A stretch of 64,000 nucleotides of DNA. Source: Seleniivibrio sp. GTDB lineage: Bacteria > Chrysiogenota > Deferribacteres > Deferribacterales > Geovibrionaceae. Made by a program: the position numbers and the translations under genes. The stretch spans positions 151,068-215,067 of the forward strand of contig NZ_JAJOIL010000028.1 in the NCBI RefSeq assembly GCF_021209385.1, written 5' to 3'. Under the pieces are notes generated by a model, which was not told the DNA's origin, made no database searches, and was given only the letters and a program-made list of their open reading frames with translations. Below are positions 22,960 to 33,312 of the stretch, piece after piece. Within the stretch, counting starts at the first letter, position 1, and each line of letters begins with the position of its first letter.

Positions 22960-25251
22960 CTAGTCCTTAATGAGCAGTTCTCTGGGCTTGGAAGTACCGT
23001 CGCTGGGAGCCACGATACCCTGTTTTTCCATTATCTCAACAATGCGCGCGGCTCTGTTATAGCCTATCCGCAGATATCTCTGTACCATGGATATGGAGGC
23101 GAAACCTTTCTGGCGCACCAGTTCAAGTGCTTCCTGATATTTCTCATCCATTTCGCTGTCGTCGACATCCTCAGCGTCAAGACTCTGCTCGCGCACAAGA
23201 TCCATGTTGTATTCCGGCTTGCCGATGCTTTTAAGGTGTTCAACTATTCTGCCCACCTCTTCATCCGAAACAAAACATCCGTGTACGCGTGTGCAGTCGC
23301 TCATGCCCGGCGGAATGAAAAGGCTGTCACCTTTGCCGAGAAGCACTTCAGCACCGCCGGTGTCCAGAATGGTTCTGGAATCTATCTTGGACGAAACACG
23401 GAACGACAGACGTGCCGGCATGTTCGCTTTTATGATACCTGTAATGACATTGACAGATGGGCGCTGTGTCGCGAGAACAAGGTGTATGCCCACCGCACGC
23501 GCCATCTGGGCAATACGGATGATGGACTGTTCAACCTCTTTTCCGGAAACCAGCATAAGATCCGCGAACTCGTCCACGATAACCACCAGATAGGGCATTT
23601 TGGGCAGTTCGGGGTCGTTTTCCGCCCTCATGTTATATGAATCTATGTTGCGCACCTTAAGTGACGCAAGAGCTGAGTATCTGTTCTCCATCTCTTCAAC
23701 AACGTTCTTAAGGACGTTCGCCGCCTTGCGAGGGTCTGTGACAACCGGTGCGGCAAGGTGTGGGATATCGTCGTAAACTGAAAGCTCAACCATCTTCGGG
23801 TCGACCATTATAAATTTCACTTTGTCGGGCGAGGCTTTAAATATTATTGAACATATAAGCGTATTCACTGCCACGGATTTACCGCTGCCTGTTGTTCCCG
23901 CCACCAGAAGGTGGGGCATGGTGGCGAGGTCACTGACATAGCCTTTTCCTGCTATGTCCTTCCCCATTGCGAAAGTAAGAGGCGAGGGGCTGTTGGCATA
24001 TTCTCTCGATTTAAGAAGTTCGCTGAGAGATACCATCGCGCGGTATTTATTGGGAAGCTCTATACCCACAACGGATTTGCCGGGGATAGGAGCTATTATG
24101 CGCACGCTGACCGCTGACATTGCCAGAGCAAGGTCGTCGGTCAGATTTGCTATCTTGTTTATCTTAACGCCGGGTGCTGGCTCAAACTCGTACTGAGTAA
24201 CCACTGGTCCCGGCTGAATTTCGCGTATCTTACCGTTAACGCCAAAATCTGCAAGTTTGGAGAGCAGAAGCTCGCCCTTAATTTTCATCTCTTCGGGAGA
24301 TTCGGCGCGGCTGTCCTTCTTCGCCTCGTCCAGAAGGGAAAGAGGCACGGTGTAGTTTCCTATGACCTGTTCCATGGTGACGGGTTCTTTTATATTCACA
24401 TGGTTGAACGGCTCTTTAACTTTCGGCTTATTCACCGCTATACTTTCAAGGTTTCCCAGTTCCTCTTCAACCTTCGGAACTGTCTGAACGGCAGGTTTTT
24501 CAGGCACCGCAACCTTTGATGGAGGAGTATAAACATCTTCCTTATCAGCACCCACAGATCTGTTAAGACTGCCTATGGGAGAATTTTCGTCAACGGGCAT
24601 ATTCTTAACAGGCATGAAATCGCCGTAGTCAGGCTCTTCATCCTCCGTTACAACACGGCTGGAACCTTCCTTTCTCTTCAGTTCGGGTATCTTCGGCAGG
24701 TTAATCCCGTCGCGGATGAAGCTGATTATAACCCTCGGAAAGAGCGCCAGAAGTGTCAGCAGTATCAGGAAAATACAGACGATAACCCCGCCTACCCGCC
24801 CCACAAGTGACGAAAACAGGTCAGCGGAAAAAAGTCCCCAGAGACCGCCTGTGGGTTTCTGGGAAAATATGAAATCCGTACCGCCCAAAAAGCCGGACAG
24901 AGTTGAAAGCAGGTAAAGCAGGATAAGAAACAGGATAAAACGGAAAATCGTGCGTTTCCATTTCATTGCCTTGTTTTTACGGTGCAGATGTGCGCTGTAC
25001 GCCAGCCAGATGAGTACGCTGGGAAGCAGAAACGTCGTCCAGCCGAAAAAAGTCGCAAGGATATCGCTGATATAGGCTCCCGTCTTGCCGAACAGGTTTG
25101 AAACGTTCTGTTCATAGTTTGAAAAGACTATGAAGGTGTAACCAGGGTCGGATTCCGAATGGGAATAGATGGCAAGAGCGGCAAAGACCGTCAGAAAAGC
25201 GATCGCAAGAAAAACAATGTCGGCTCGGATGCTTTTGGTTTCTATATCCAT
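22960..25251 (-). CDS. ftsK: DNA translocase FtsK/SpoIIIE
   Basis: 763-residue septal DNA pump. Four membrane helices fill about the first 170 residues, followed by a Pro/Glu/Val linker and then the motor: Walker A GTTGSGKSV, VDPKMVEL, and VIVDEFADLM (Walker B). The C-terminal winged-helix gamma domain (ISMVQRYLRIGYNRAARIVE) would read KOPS sites. The short linker makes it closer to SpoIIIE in size. I place the start at 25251, inside the last codons of uppP (10-bp overlap), rather than 30 bp upstream. Confidence 0.93.
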   Translation of the reverse strand: MDIETKSIRADIVFLAIAFLTVFAALAIYSHSESDPGYTFIVFSNYEQNVSNLFGKTGAYISDILATFFGWTTFLLPSVLIWLAYSAHLHRKNKAMKWKRTIFRFILFLILLYLLSTLSGFLGGTDFIFSQKPTGGLWGLFSADLFSSLVGRVGGVIVCIFLILLTLLALFPRVIISFIRDGINLPKIPELKRKEGSSRVVTEDEEPDYGDFMPVKNMPVDENSPIGSLNRSVGADKEDVYTPPSKVAVPEKPAVQTVPKVEEELGNLESIAVNKPKVKEPFNHVNIKEPVTMEQVIGNYTVPLSLLDEAKKDSRAESPEEMKIKGELLLSKLADFGVNGKIREIQPGPVVTQYEFEPAPGVKINKIANLTDDLALAMSAVSVRIIAPIPGKSVVGIELPNKYRAMVSLSELLKSREYANSPSPLTFAMGKDIAGKGYVSDLATMPHLLVAGTTGSGKSVAVNTLICSIIFKASPDKVKFIMVDPKMVELSVYDDIPHLAAPVVTDPRKAANVLKNVVEEMENRYSALASLKVRNIDSYNMRAENDPELPKMPYLVVIVDEFADLMLVSGKEVEQSIIRIAQMARAVGIHLVLATQRPSVNVITGIIKANMPARLSFRVSSKIDSRTILDTGGAEVLLGKGDSLFIPPGMSDCTRVHGCFVSDEEVGRIVEHLKSIGKPEYNMDLVREQSLDAEDVDDSEMDEKYQEALELVRQKGFASISMVQRYLRIGYNRAARIVEIMEKQGIVAPSDGTSKPRELLIKD

Positions 25252-26033
25252 ACTATTGATATGATTCCCACTATGAGGCAATACAGAGCAAAAGCCCTGA
25301 GATTTGCCCGTTTTATAAAGTATACCATAATATTTATGGCAAAAAGTCCCGTTATGAACGCCGCTATCATCCCGACGATATACATCGGGATATGTGCAGA
25401 CGGCACTGCGTCAAGGTGCCTTGACTGCAGAATTATAGCTCCTATTATCGCCGGAATTGACATAAGAAATGTAAATTCTCCCATTTCCGAACGTTTTATA
25501 CCGAGAAAAAGTCCTGCTGCCGTTGTCGAACCCGCTCTGGAAATCCCCGGAAGTACGGCGATGCCCTGAACAATACCGATAATAAAGGCTGTTCCGGCTG
25601 ATATCAGTTTCTGCCCGTGGAATCTGTCGGAAAAGAGCAGAAGTACCGATGTCACTATCAGAAAATATCCGACAAACGTAGGCGTGGCAAACATCCCCTC
25701 GACACTCTTTTCAAGCGACAGTCCTATAATGCCTGTAGGGATGGTGGCAATGATTATTCCCCAGAAAAATCTTTTATTCTCGAAGTAAATAACCTTATAG
25801 CTGCTGTTCACCAGCCCCAGCGGGCTGATTATAAGCTCGAATATTCTGTGGCGGAAATAGACAAAAACAGCGCCCAGTGTGGCGCCGTGCAGCAGAGTGT
25901 CATAAAGCATCCCGGGCTGCTGAAAGTCTTTCATAAGTGCCTGTGCAAGAACAAGGTGTCCCGAACTGCTGACCGGAAGGAATTCCGTCAGCCCCTGAAC
26001 GATACCTAAAATAATGGCATCAAAATAACTCAT
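25242..26033 (-). CDS. uppP: Undecaprenyl-diphosphate phosphatase (BacA family)
   Basis: 263-residue polytopic enzyme recycling undecaprenyl pyrophosphate to the monophosphate carrier for peptidoglycan and surface glycans. It shows both family signatures: EFLPVSSSGHLVLAQ near residue 17, and GISRAGSTTAAGLFLG in the second half, which provide catalytic Glu, Ser/His and Arg. Its start abuts the rnj stop and its end overlaps ftsK, so it is the second gene of the operon. Confidence 0.95.
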   Translation of the reverse strand: MSYFDAIILGIVQGLTEFLPVSSSGHLVLAQALMKDFQQPGMLYDTLLHGATLGAVFVYFRHRIFELIISPLGLVNSSYKVIYFENKRFFWGIIIATIPTGIIGLSLEKSVEGMFATPTFVGYFLIVTSVLLLFSDRFHGQKLISAGTAFIIGIVQGIAVLPGISRAGSTTAAGLFLGIKRSEMGEFTFLMSIPAIIGAIILQSRHLDAVPSAHIPMYIVGMIAAFITGLFAINIMVYFIKRANLRAFALYCLIVGIISIVWI

Positions 26034-27671
26034 TTATTTCTCCGTAACAACCGGGATTACCAGCGGTCTTCTGTCCAGTGTCTTTTTGAAATACCGCTTC
26101 GTCAGGCGTCTGAGTCCGTCCTTAATCTCCGTGTTGTCATAATCTTCCGCATTAATAAATTCATGCATATGTTCCGTCAGAAACTCCTGAAGTCTTGCCA
26201 GATTCTTTTCATCCGGCTTAAAGCCCGCAGTTTCCACCACCGGAGGCAGTTCAAACGTGCCGTCGGGGTTTTTCCGCATAACAACGGTAACGGCTCCGTC
26301 GCGGCTCAGGTGTTTGCGCTCGCGTACGGATTCCTCGTCCATGGAAAAATGACCGCGCAGGTCGATGAATATCTTACTGGCGGGAACCTTGTCCCTGCGT
26401 TCAAATTCGCCCCGATGGAACTTTATTCTGTCGCCGTCCTCAAGCATCAGCACGTTTTCGTTGTCCAGCATGGACATGCTTTTAAGCATCCTTTTCATGG
26501 TGATAAGGTGCATCGGCTCGCCGTGTATTGGGATGACGTATTTCGGGCGGGTGAAGTTCACCATCAGCTTAATCTCTTCCTGAGATGCGTGACCGGAAAC
26601 GTGTATCCGGTTCTTGCCGATGTCAACAACTGTACCGCCTGACTTGTATATCATATTTACCAGATTTATCAGATTCTTTTCATTGCCCGGAATAACCCGA
26701 GCGGATATCACGAAAAGGTCGCCATCCTTAACGGAGAGGTCTTTTCTTTCGCCGGAAACCACTCTGTAAAGGGTGCTGTTCGTCTCTCCCTGACAACCTG
26801 TGATTATAAAGCATATTTTGTCGGGATCCATCCGCTTTGCAGTTTTAAGATCAACTATCATGTCGGTCGGCAGTGCGATATGCCCCAGATCCGCCGCAAT
26901 GGACACGTTTCTGTCCAGAGCCGCACCTTCCAGAACAACCTTGCGTCCGCATTCGCGTGCAATGTCAAAAACCTGCTTGAACCTGTCGACGTTTGACGAA
27001 AATGTCGTGAAAAATATCCGTCCGGTTGCGTTGCGGAATATTTTTGAAAGATCGCTGCGGATAGATGATTCGGAATAGGTGAATCCTTCCCTCTCGGCAT
27101 TAGTGGAATCTATCAGCAGAGCTGTAAGTCCCTGTTCTGCAAGCACTGTGAAATCAGCAGGACAAAAAGGTTCGCCGCCCACAGGGGTCTGGTCTATCTT
27201 GAAATCGGAACAGTGGAGCGCAGAGAAATCTTCCGTGACGATATGCAGAGCATAGGTATCGCTGATGGAATGGGTTACTGGTATGAAAGTAATCGAGAAA
27301 CACCCTGCCTGTACAGTCTGTCTGGGATCGATGAAATTGAGGTCAAAGGGACAGTGTCTGGCGCGCCCTTTTGCGGCCAGAATACCAAGCGACAGCCTTC
27401 CTCCGTACACGGGCAGATCAAATTTACGCAGAAGTATCGGCACGGCGCCAACATGGTCTTCGTGTCCGTGGGTTATAAAAACCCCTTTCAGCTTATGCTT
27501 TATCTGCTCGATATAATCAAAGCCCGGGACAACGTAGTCTATACCGGGAAAGCTGCTATCTGCGAACATTACTCCGCAGTCAACAATAATAGCGGAACTT
27601 TCGGTCTCGTAGACATACATATTCATGCCTATCTCGCCGACACCGCCTAAAATTGAAATAGAACAAGACAT
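26034..27671 (-). CDS. rnj: Ribonuclease J
   Basis: 545-residue beta-CASP metallo-beta-lactamase nuclease for mRNA and rRNA processing. The zinc-binding HGHEDH is at residues 68-73, with HSISDTYAL and HCSDFKID following; the beta-CASP segment carries TGCQGE and the HVSGHASQEE and IPIHGEP motifs, then the C-terminal domain. Length is that of RNase J1/J2. It heads the rnj-uppP-ftsK-dehydrogenase operon. Confidence 0.93.
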   Translation of the reverse strand: MSCSISILGGVGEIGMNMYVYETESSAIIVDCGVMFADSSFPGIDYVVPGFDYIEQIKHKLKGVFITHGHEDHVGAVPILLRKFDLPVYGGRLSLGILAAKGRARHCPFDLNFIDPRQTVQAGCFSITFIPVTHSISDTYALHIVTEDFSALHCSDFKIDQTPVGGEPFCPADFTVLAEQGLTALLIDSTNAEREGFTYSESSIRSDLSKIFRNATGRIFFTTFSSNVDRFKQVFDIARECGRKVVLEGAALDRNVSIAADLGHIALPTDMIVDLKTAKRMDPDKICFIITGCQGETNSTLYRVVSGERKDLSVKDGDLFVISARVIPGNEKNLINLVNMIYKSGGTVVDIGKNRIHVSGHASQEEIKLMVNFTRPKYVIPIHGEPMHLITMKRMLKSMSMLDNENVLMLEDGDRIKFHRGEFERRDKVPASKIFIDLRGHFSMDEESVRERKHLSRDGAVTVVMRKNPDGTFELPPVVETAGFKPDEKNLARLQEFLTEHMHEFINAEDYDNTEIKDGLRRLTKRYFKKTLDRRPLVIPVVTEK

Positions 27672-27718
27672 AAGAGTATATTAATGAAGTCCTGAAGAAA
27701 ATACAAGCAAGTTAAACA

Positions 27719-28903
27719 TCAGACGATGAATATCTTCCCGTCAATATTTCTTCCAAACCTCTGGCTATGCCCGATACGCCAGAAGACACGGGAAATATCT
27801 GTTATATCGGTATCGTCATCAAACACAAATATTTTTGAAAACCTGCCGTAAAAGGGGTCATTTTTAAGTCTTTTCAGCAGAATATCGTTAATTCCGTCCG
27901 CAAGGACAAAGCAGAGCCGCCCGTATACGCCCACTTCCGGATGCCGTATGTCCCGCACTGCGGAATAGCTCTCACGAAAACGGTAGAAATTGACACGAGC
28001 AGCAGCCTGACCAAGATACACGTTCTCCATAGGCGGAATATCCGTTATCATTGTCTGCAAAAAACCGCCGCGCATCATCTGCACGGATTTTATATTCAGC
28101 ACTGGAAAATCCTTCGGCTCGGTGAAGCGTCCGGTGTGATTCAGAAACCTGCCGCCCTTGGCGCGCTCCGCACCGACAGTCCCGTGGATTATAACACGGG
28201 TATCAGACGGAACAGGGAAACCGGAAGTGCGTATATACTTTACATCGCCAAGACGGGAAGCAAGCCGCAAAGCGTCCGTGTCATATGGAAAACTGCATGC
28301 GCATGTGAACACCAGAAACGGCGAACAGCCCACCGCGATAGTGACGGGAATGTCTCCGTGTGCTTCTGCTATGGATTTTGCCAGTCCGCTTTTGTCAGCG
28401 CAGTGGATAACAGCACGCTTTTCGCCGATGGGTTCGATGCGGTAGATTCCGCCATGGTATATGCCGCTGTGTTCGTTTATGACGCATCCAAGGTTTATGG
28501 AACCTGACGTATCGCCATCATGGAATTTGCAGAGCGGGAGGTCTTCAAGCCCTTTAAGAGTGTCGTATGCCCTGGGATCTGTAAAAGAAAGCTGTGAAAT
28601 ATCCCGCGATTGACGGTTTGCGCGCTCGGCAAGTGTGTCCGCGGACATGCCCCATGCCGCTTCAAGACGCTCCATTGACGCGAAGGCATTTATAAGCAGA
28701 GGAAACTTTGAACCTGCAACACAGGCAAAAAAAGGCGGTTCACTGTTCATACAGCCGCTTTTTGCCAGTTTTGAAAGCTCTTCCCCGCTGCGTTCCCCCT
28801 CAAGAAAGGGTATCTCTGTGTATTTCAGGTAAAAATCAAAATCGGGTATAACGTCCTCCTGACGGCATACCCGATTATACACATAAAAAAAAGGAGAACG
28901 CAC
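27719..28903 (-). CDS. Divergent UbiD-family (de)carboxylase-like protein
   Basis: 394 residues, shorter than typical UbiD (about 480). Family-like features are the N-terminal PPFFACVAGSKFPLLINAFASMERL region, the RANRQSRDI helix, the FHDGDTSGSINLGCVINEHSG hairpin, and IPVTIAVGCSP followed by a substrate loop. UbiD enzymes use prenylated FMN for aromatic or acrylic acid (de)carboxylation, as in ubiquinone or futalosine-type menaquinone synthesis. I cannot place the Glu-Arg-Glu catalytic set with certainty, so cofactor use is open. It is followed by an MCP and, further on, UbiE, which fits a menaquinone link. Confidence 0.6.
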   Translation of the reverse strand: MRSPFFYVYNRVCRQEDVIPDFDFYLKYTEIPFLEGERSGEELSKLAKSGCMNSEPPFFACVAGSKFPLLINAFASMERLEAAWGMSADTLAERANRQSRDISQLSFTDPRAYDTLKGLEDLPLCKFHDGDTSGSINLGCVINEHSGIYHGGIYRIEPIGEKRAVIHCADKSGLAKSIAEAHGDIPVTIAVGCSPFLVFTCACSFPYDTDALRLASRLGDVKYIRTSGFPVPSDTRVIIHGTVGAERAKGGRFLNHTGRFTEPKDFPVLNIKSVQMMRGGFLQTMITDIPPMENVYLGQAAARVNFYRFRESYSAVRDIRHPEVGVYGRLCFVLADGINDILLKRLKNDPFYGRFSKIFVFDDDTDITDISRVFWRIGHSQRFGRNIDGKIFIV

Positions 28904-28905
28904 CT

Positions 28906-30948
28906 TTATTCTGTGCGGAACTCGTTGGCAAGTGCCATAAGCTCCGAAGAATCTTTCTGGAGCTGAGCCACAGTGTCGTTCACATTTGAAACGGCAACGA
29001 AGCTCTGTTTTATACTGTCGGTAACGTTTTCAAGCCGCGCGCCTATCTCGTTCATAGATCTTGTCTGCTCCATAACTGATGAGGACATGCTCGAATTGGC
29101 ACCTTTAATCTGATCCATGGCATTGATGATCCCGTCGAAAGTAACCTTCGCATCGGTGATGGTGCTTACGCCCACCGTAACCGTTTCAGCCGCCTCTTTC
29201 ATTGTGGAGTTCACCGTCTGGGTTTCAGACTGAAGGGTGGAGATTATCTTGCCTATTTCCGTTGTAGCAGACTGGGTTTTCTCCGCCAGCTTGCGCACCT
29301 CGTCGGCAACAACCGCAAATCCTCTGCCTGCCTCCCCTGCTCTTGCAGCTTCAATGGCAGCGTTCAGCGCAAGGAGGTTAGTCTGGTCTGCAATATCGCT
29401 GATGACGCTTATGATATTTCCTATCTCCCCTGAAGATTCGGAAAGCCTGTCAACTGTGGCGGAAAGTTCATCCACCTGAGTGTTTATATCCTGTATGGCG
29501 CTGAGCGACCTGTCCAGCTTAACTCCGCCGTCTCTGGTCTTGGATATTGTTTCGTCTGTCTGAACGGAGATATTGCCCAGACTGTTCTCAACAGCGTCCG
29601 CCTGCTCCCGAACGGCGGAAAGCTCTGAACTGATACCGGTTATCTCTTCGGTCTGTATGCGAAAAGTAGCCGCGAATTCCTCCATTGTGGAGGCGAGTTC
29701 GCTGTTTATGCTTGAAAGGTCTGTGGTACTCTCTTTAACCCTTACGATTATCCTTTGCAGATTCTCGACAAAGGTATTCATGTATGCCGCAAGCTGACCT
29801 ACCTCGTCGGTTCTGTCCAGCGTGATCCGTTTGGTCAGATCTCTCTCATCGGTCATTTTATCGCGCAGGAATATAAGGTCTTTCGCAAGTATCCCTGTGA
29901 CTATTATAACCGTGAGCAGAAGGGTTATTATCGCTCCAACATGTATGAATGCAAGACCCTTGATAACTTTTTGCTGATACACAAGGAATTCACTTTCATA
30001 TGAGCCTGTGGCAACGACCCAGCCCAGCTTATCAAGAGTGAAATATTTCAGAAGCTTAACTGCGGGTTCGCCGTCTTTAAGATCGCTGTACTCTATCTCG
30101 CCATTTTTTTCCTCTATCATCTTTTTGATATAAGCAAGCCCTTCGGTGTCTTTATCCTCAAGCCCGTTCTGACCCTGTTTCTGAGGGTGAACAAGATAGT
30201 TGCCTTCTGTATCGATTATAAACGGGAATCCGGTCTCAGCGACCTTCATCTTTGAGAACGAATTTCTTATTGAGTCAAGAAGTACGTCTTCCGATATCCC
30301 TACATAAAGCACGCCGATAACATCGCCGCCTGATTTTATGGGTTCATATACAGTCCAGTACCATTTACCGACAACGTTAGCCCTGCCTCTGTATGTTTCA
30401 CCGGACATCACTGTCTGATAAACAACGGAATCACGCGGAATAAAAGTACCCACCGCGCGGGTGCCGTCTTTTTTCATAACGTTCGTGGAAACACGCAGGA
30501 GCCCCTTGTCTATAACCTGAAATATTGTAGCGGTCAGTCCTTTGATATCCGCGCGTTTTGCCGCTGCATCAACGGGTGTAAAGTTGCCGTAGATATCCTC
30601 GCCGTCATACATCATGGCGGGGATAGTCACGGAATATTCGTCGCCGCTCTTCTGATCCACAGCTTTAACGGTTTTTGTGTTCGCGCTGTCGATGGAAAAT
30701 TCAGATTTCATATAAAGAAGGGTGCGGAACGTTGAAAAGTTTGATCTGACAAGTTCAATTGACTGTGCATAAAAAAGATTAACGGTTTCGCCCAAAACCG
30801 CTGTGTTTTCCTCAAGCGATGCTCTTGATTCGAGAAGCATCTCTTTTTTCACTTTTTCTCCCGTCGTATAGGCGAGAATAAGGAAAATGAGTATCAGTGG
30901 AATGCCGAAATACAGCGAGTATTTCGCTCTGATGCTTTTAATCTTCAT
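28906..30948 (-). CDS. Methyl-accepting chemotaxis protein with periplasmic Cache domain
   Basis: 680-residue receptor: helix 1 (residues about 11-28), a long periplasmic double-Cache domain with the GVLYVGIS and [14 protein letters not shown] phrases, helix 2 (about 335-355), HAMP, and a cytoplasmic signalling coiled coil ending in the hairpin tip [20 protein letters not shown] and [14 protein letters not shown]. There is no C-terminal NWETF pentapeptide. Ligand unknown; Cache domains commonly sense organic acids or amino acids. Confidence 0.93.
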   Translation of the reverse strand: MKIKSIRAKYSLYFGIPLILIFLILAYTTGEKVKKEMLLESRASLEENTAVLGETVNLFYAQSIELVRSNFSTFRTLLYMKSEFSIDSANTKTVKAVDQKSGDEYSVTIPAMMYDGEDIYGNFTPVDAAAKRADIKGLTATIFQVIDKGLLRVSTNVMKKDGTRAVGTFIPRDSVVYQTVMSGETYRGRANVVGKWYWTVYEPIKSGGDVIGVLYVGISEDVLLDSIRNSFSKMKVAETGFPFIIDTEGNYLVHPQKQGQNGLEDKDTEGLAYIKKMIEEKNGEIEYSDLKDGEPAVKLLKYFTLDKLGWVVATGSYESEFLVYQQKVIKGLAFIHVGAIITLLLTVIIVTGILAKDLIFLRDKMTDERDLTKRITLDRTDEVGQLAAYMNTFVENLQRIIVRVKESTTDLSSINSELASTMEEFAATFRIQTEEITGISSELSAVREQADAVENSLGNISVQTDETISKTRDGGVKLDRSLSAIQDINTQVDELSATVDRLSESSGEIGNIISVISDIADQTNLLALNAAIEAARAGEAGRGFAVVADEVRKLAEKTQSATTEIGKIISTLQSETQTVNSTMKEAAETVTVGVSTITDAKVTFDGIINAMDQIKGANSSMSSSVMEQTRSMNEIGARLENVTDSIKQSFVAVSNVNDTVAQLQKDSSELMALANEFRTE

Positions 30949-31051
30949 CTTTCCCCCAAAACCAATAGAATCTAATCGTTAGTGTATTTGTGTATGAAAA
31001 AATATAGAGTGTACAAACATTAATTCAATAAAAAATTAACATAATGAATCA

Positions 31052-31735
31052 TTATTTTTTTATGCAAATTGTGGCATCGCAGATACCAAAGCTCATCGGA
31101 TTGAATTGAGCTTCAGAAAATCCTGCATCAAGAATCATTTGTCGGTATACATCCTTTTTAGGAAATTTGTAAACCGAATCGGGAAGATATTCATATGCTT
31201 TTCTGTTTCCGGAGATGATACCGCCGATGAAAGGGAGTATCTTCGTAAAATAAAGCCTGTAAAGTCTGCTGAAAATCGGTCCTTCCGGCTGTGAAAACTC
31301 AAGTATGCAGAGCTTTCCGCCGTCTTTAAGCACTCTGTGCATCTCTTTCAGACCTTTCGGCTTGTCGGTCACATTCCTGAAACCGAATGATATGGTAATC
31401 CTGTCGAAACTGTTGTCGGCAAACGGCAGGCAGTGGGCATCCGCCACACTGAACGAACCTTTCGGGAATTTCTGTTTACCTATCAGCATCATGTTATAGC
31501 TGAAATCGCCGCCCACAAGGTTAACGCCCAAAACCCTTCTGTCCATCTCTATCATCATGTCGGCTGTTCCGCACGCAAGGTCGAGAACTGTCTGACCGCC
31601 TGCGATACCCGCCAGTTTAATAGCTTTTTTCCGCCAGCGCACGTCGGTACGGAAACTCAGAACCCTGTTCAGAAGATCGTACCTTCCGGCAATATTGTCA
31701 AACATCTGCTGTATTTCTTTTGATTTCTGTTCCAA
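31052..31735 (-). CDS. ubiE: Demethylmenaquinone/ubiquinone methyltransferase
   Basis: 227-residue SAM methyltransferase carrying out the last C-methylation of menaquinone (MenG) or ubiquinone synthesis. Motif I is VLDLACGTADM near residue 50, and the UbiE-specific ITISFGFRNVTDK and EMHRVLKDGGKLCILEFSQP segments are present. An anaerobic respirer with NrfD and fumarate-reductase-like enzymes most likely uses menaquinone. The start is 11 bp after the stop of the upstream phosphatase gene, so it may be co-transcribed with the signalling operon. Confidence 0.93.
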   Translation of the reverse strand: MEQKSKEIQQMFDNIAGRYDLLNRVLSFRTDVRWRKKAIKLAGIAGGQTVLDLACGTADMMIEMDRRVLGVNLVGGDFSYNMMLIGKQKFPKGSFSVADAHCLPFADNSFDRITISFGFRNVTDKPKGLKEMHRVLKDGGKLCILEFSQPEGPIFSRLYRLYFTKILPFIGGIISGNRKAYEYLPDSVYKFPKKDVYRQMILDAGFSEAQFNPMSFGICDATICIKK

Positions 31736-31746
31736 GAAAAAACCCC

Positions 31747-33312
31747 TTAAATCCTTATGATCATGCAGGTGAAATCATCCTTCTGCATATCTCTGTCCAA
31801 TACCATATCCTCGTAAAGAACATCAAGTATATTATCAGCACCGGAATTTGCAAGCTGTTTGACCTTCTTCATAAGATTATCTTCGGTCATATATTCAATC
31901 AGACCATCGGTATAGAGAAACAGCGTGTCGCCTTTTAAAAGCGGTTCACTCTTCACCGTGTATTTCTCCTCCATCAGCCCGATAGGAAGAAAGTCTGAAA
32001 CTATTGTTTTATCACCGCTCTCCGAAAGGTGCATGATCGGCTCGTGTCCGCAAGAGATGTAGCGAAGACTGAGGTCTTTTTTATCTATGAAGCCGAAAAA
32101 AGCCGTGATGAATCTGTCGCCGAAATTTTTACCCAGCAGGAAGCTGTTCAGTGTTCCCGCCAGTTTGTCCAGCGCGACATCCCTGTCGAAAAGATCGGCA
32201 TTCTCTGTGAAAACGCTGAGTACTACAGTAAAAACGGCTGCGGAATAACCTTTCCCGCAAACATCGGCAATGCAGAAAAAAAGCCCTTCCGGCGTTTCTT
32301 TCACAGTCATATAATCGCCGCCGGCAGCGCGTGCCGGATGGTTTATACCGCGCAGGGATATTCCGCAGTCTGCCGAAACGGATTTGGATACAAACTTGTT
32401 CAGTATCTCGCCTGTTGCGGACATTTCTGATTCCTGAATTTTCAGTTTTGTCATTTTCTGATGATACATTGCGTTTTCAACAGCAGTTGAGACGATGGAC
32501 GAAACCAGTTCTGAAAATTCCTTATCCGGTATTATGTCAAAATGTATATTGAAAAGCAGAATGCGGATGTTCTTTGTCTCTTCATAGATAAAAAATATAT
32601 TCTCAATGTTGAATTTGGAACAGTCTATCCGGTCCTCGATAAATTCCGTGTAGTCTACACCCATCACATAGGAATAAGCGCCCTGTTCGCCGATGCGGAT
32701 GTTGTTCCGCACGTCGCCCTCTTCCAGCCCGAAGCCTATGAACTCGCTGTTATGAAGAACACAGCCCGCCTCTGCGGAAAAGACGTCCATAAAGAATGTG
32801 AGTGCAAGCGCCACAACCTCGTCAAGCTCAACAGCTCGCAGTATCCTGCTGCTCTGCTTAACAAATTCGATCTTCTTCTGGTAATCCACATATACGTTTA
32901 TGTTCTTTTCACGGGCGATAAGCTCCGCAAGCCGCTGTCCTATATAGTCGCTGAAAGCGATGAGTTCCGCGAATATTTTATATTCCGGTGCCTCATGAAA
33001 ACTGACTGCGCAGTATACAGTTCCCATATGACTGAAAAACACGGTACCGTAAACTTCTATCTTTTCGTCGAAAAATTCGAGGGTATGGCGTTCCTTTGAA
33101 TTTCCGGTGCCGTCGAACCCAAGATCGTGTATGTCGTATTTCCCTTCCGCATTTCTATGCGCGCCTGTCACGGGCGTACAGATACTCATATCTATCTGCC
33201 ATATGGTAAAAGGCGCAAAGCATGCGCTATCCAGATACTCACGCATCCCGTGATAAAAATCCTGAATACCGTTGGCAAAAAGAGCGTCGAGAAGCTTTTT
33301 AGGAAATATCAT
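31747..33312 (-). CDS. SpoIIE/RsbU-type PP2C protein serine phosphatase
   Basis: 521 residues. The C-terminal 200 or so residues form a SpoIIE-type PP2C domain: ARAAGGDYM, FFCIADVCGKGYSAA, SLRYISCGHEP and LFLYTDGLIEY provide the metal-binding Asp and Gly residues. The N-terminal 300 residues have a GAF-like sensor region and a coiled linker. I start at 33312 (MIFPKKLLDALF), which overlaps the HDOD gene by 14 bp; a longer reading has no ribosome site. No anti-sigma kinase or STAS partner is adjacent. Confidence 0.85.
   Translation of the reverse strand: MIFPKKLLDALFANGIQDFYHGMREYLDSACFAPFTIWQIDMSICTPVTGAHRNAEGKYDIHDLGFDGTGNSKERHTLEFFDEKIEVYGTVFFSHMGTVYCAVSFHEAPEYKIFAELIAFSDYIGQRLAELIAREKNINVYVDYQKKIEFVKQSSRILRAVELDEVVALALTFFMDVFSAEAGCVLHNSEFIGFGLEEGDVRNNIRIGEQGAYSYVMGVDYTEFIEDRIDCSKFNIENIFFIYEETKNIRILLFNIHFDIIPDKEFSELVSSIVSTAVENAMYHQKMTKLKIQESEMSATGEILNKFVSKSVSADCGISLRGINHPARAAGGDYMTVKETPEGLFFCIADVCGKGYSAAVFTVVLSVFTENADLFDRDVALDKLAGTLNSFLLGKNFGDRFITAFFGFIDKKDLSLRYISCGHEPIMHLSESGDKTIVSDFLPIGLMEEKYTVKSEPLLKGDTLFLYTDGLIEYMTEDNLMKKVKQLANSGADNILDVLYEDMVLDRDMQKDDFTCMIIRI

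Noticed and set aside
22756..23640. 294-codon plus-strand frame opposite the ftsK and PyrD-like genes
   Set aside because: It is antisense to two strongly supported conserved genes and its Cys/His-rich translation looks like a codon-bias shadow.
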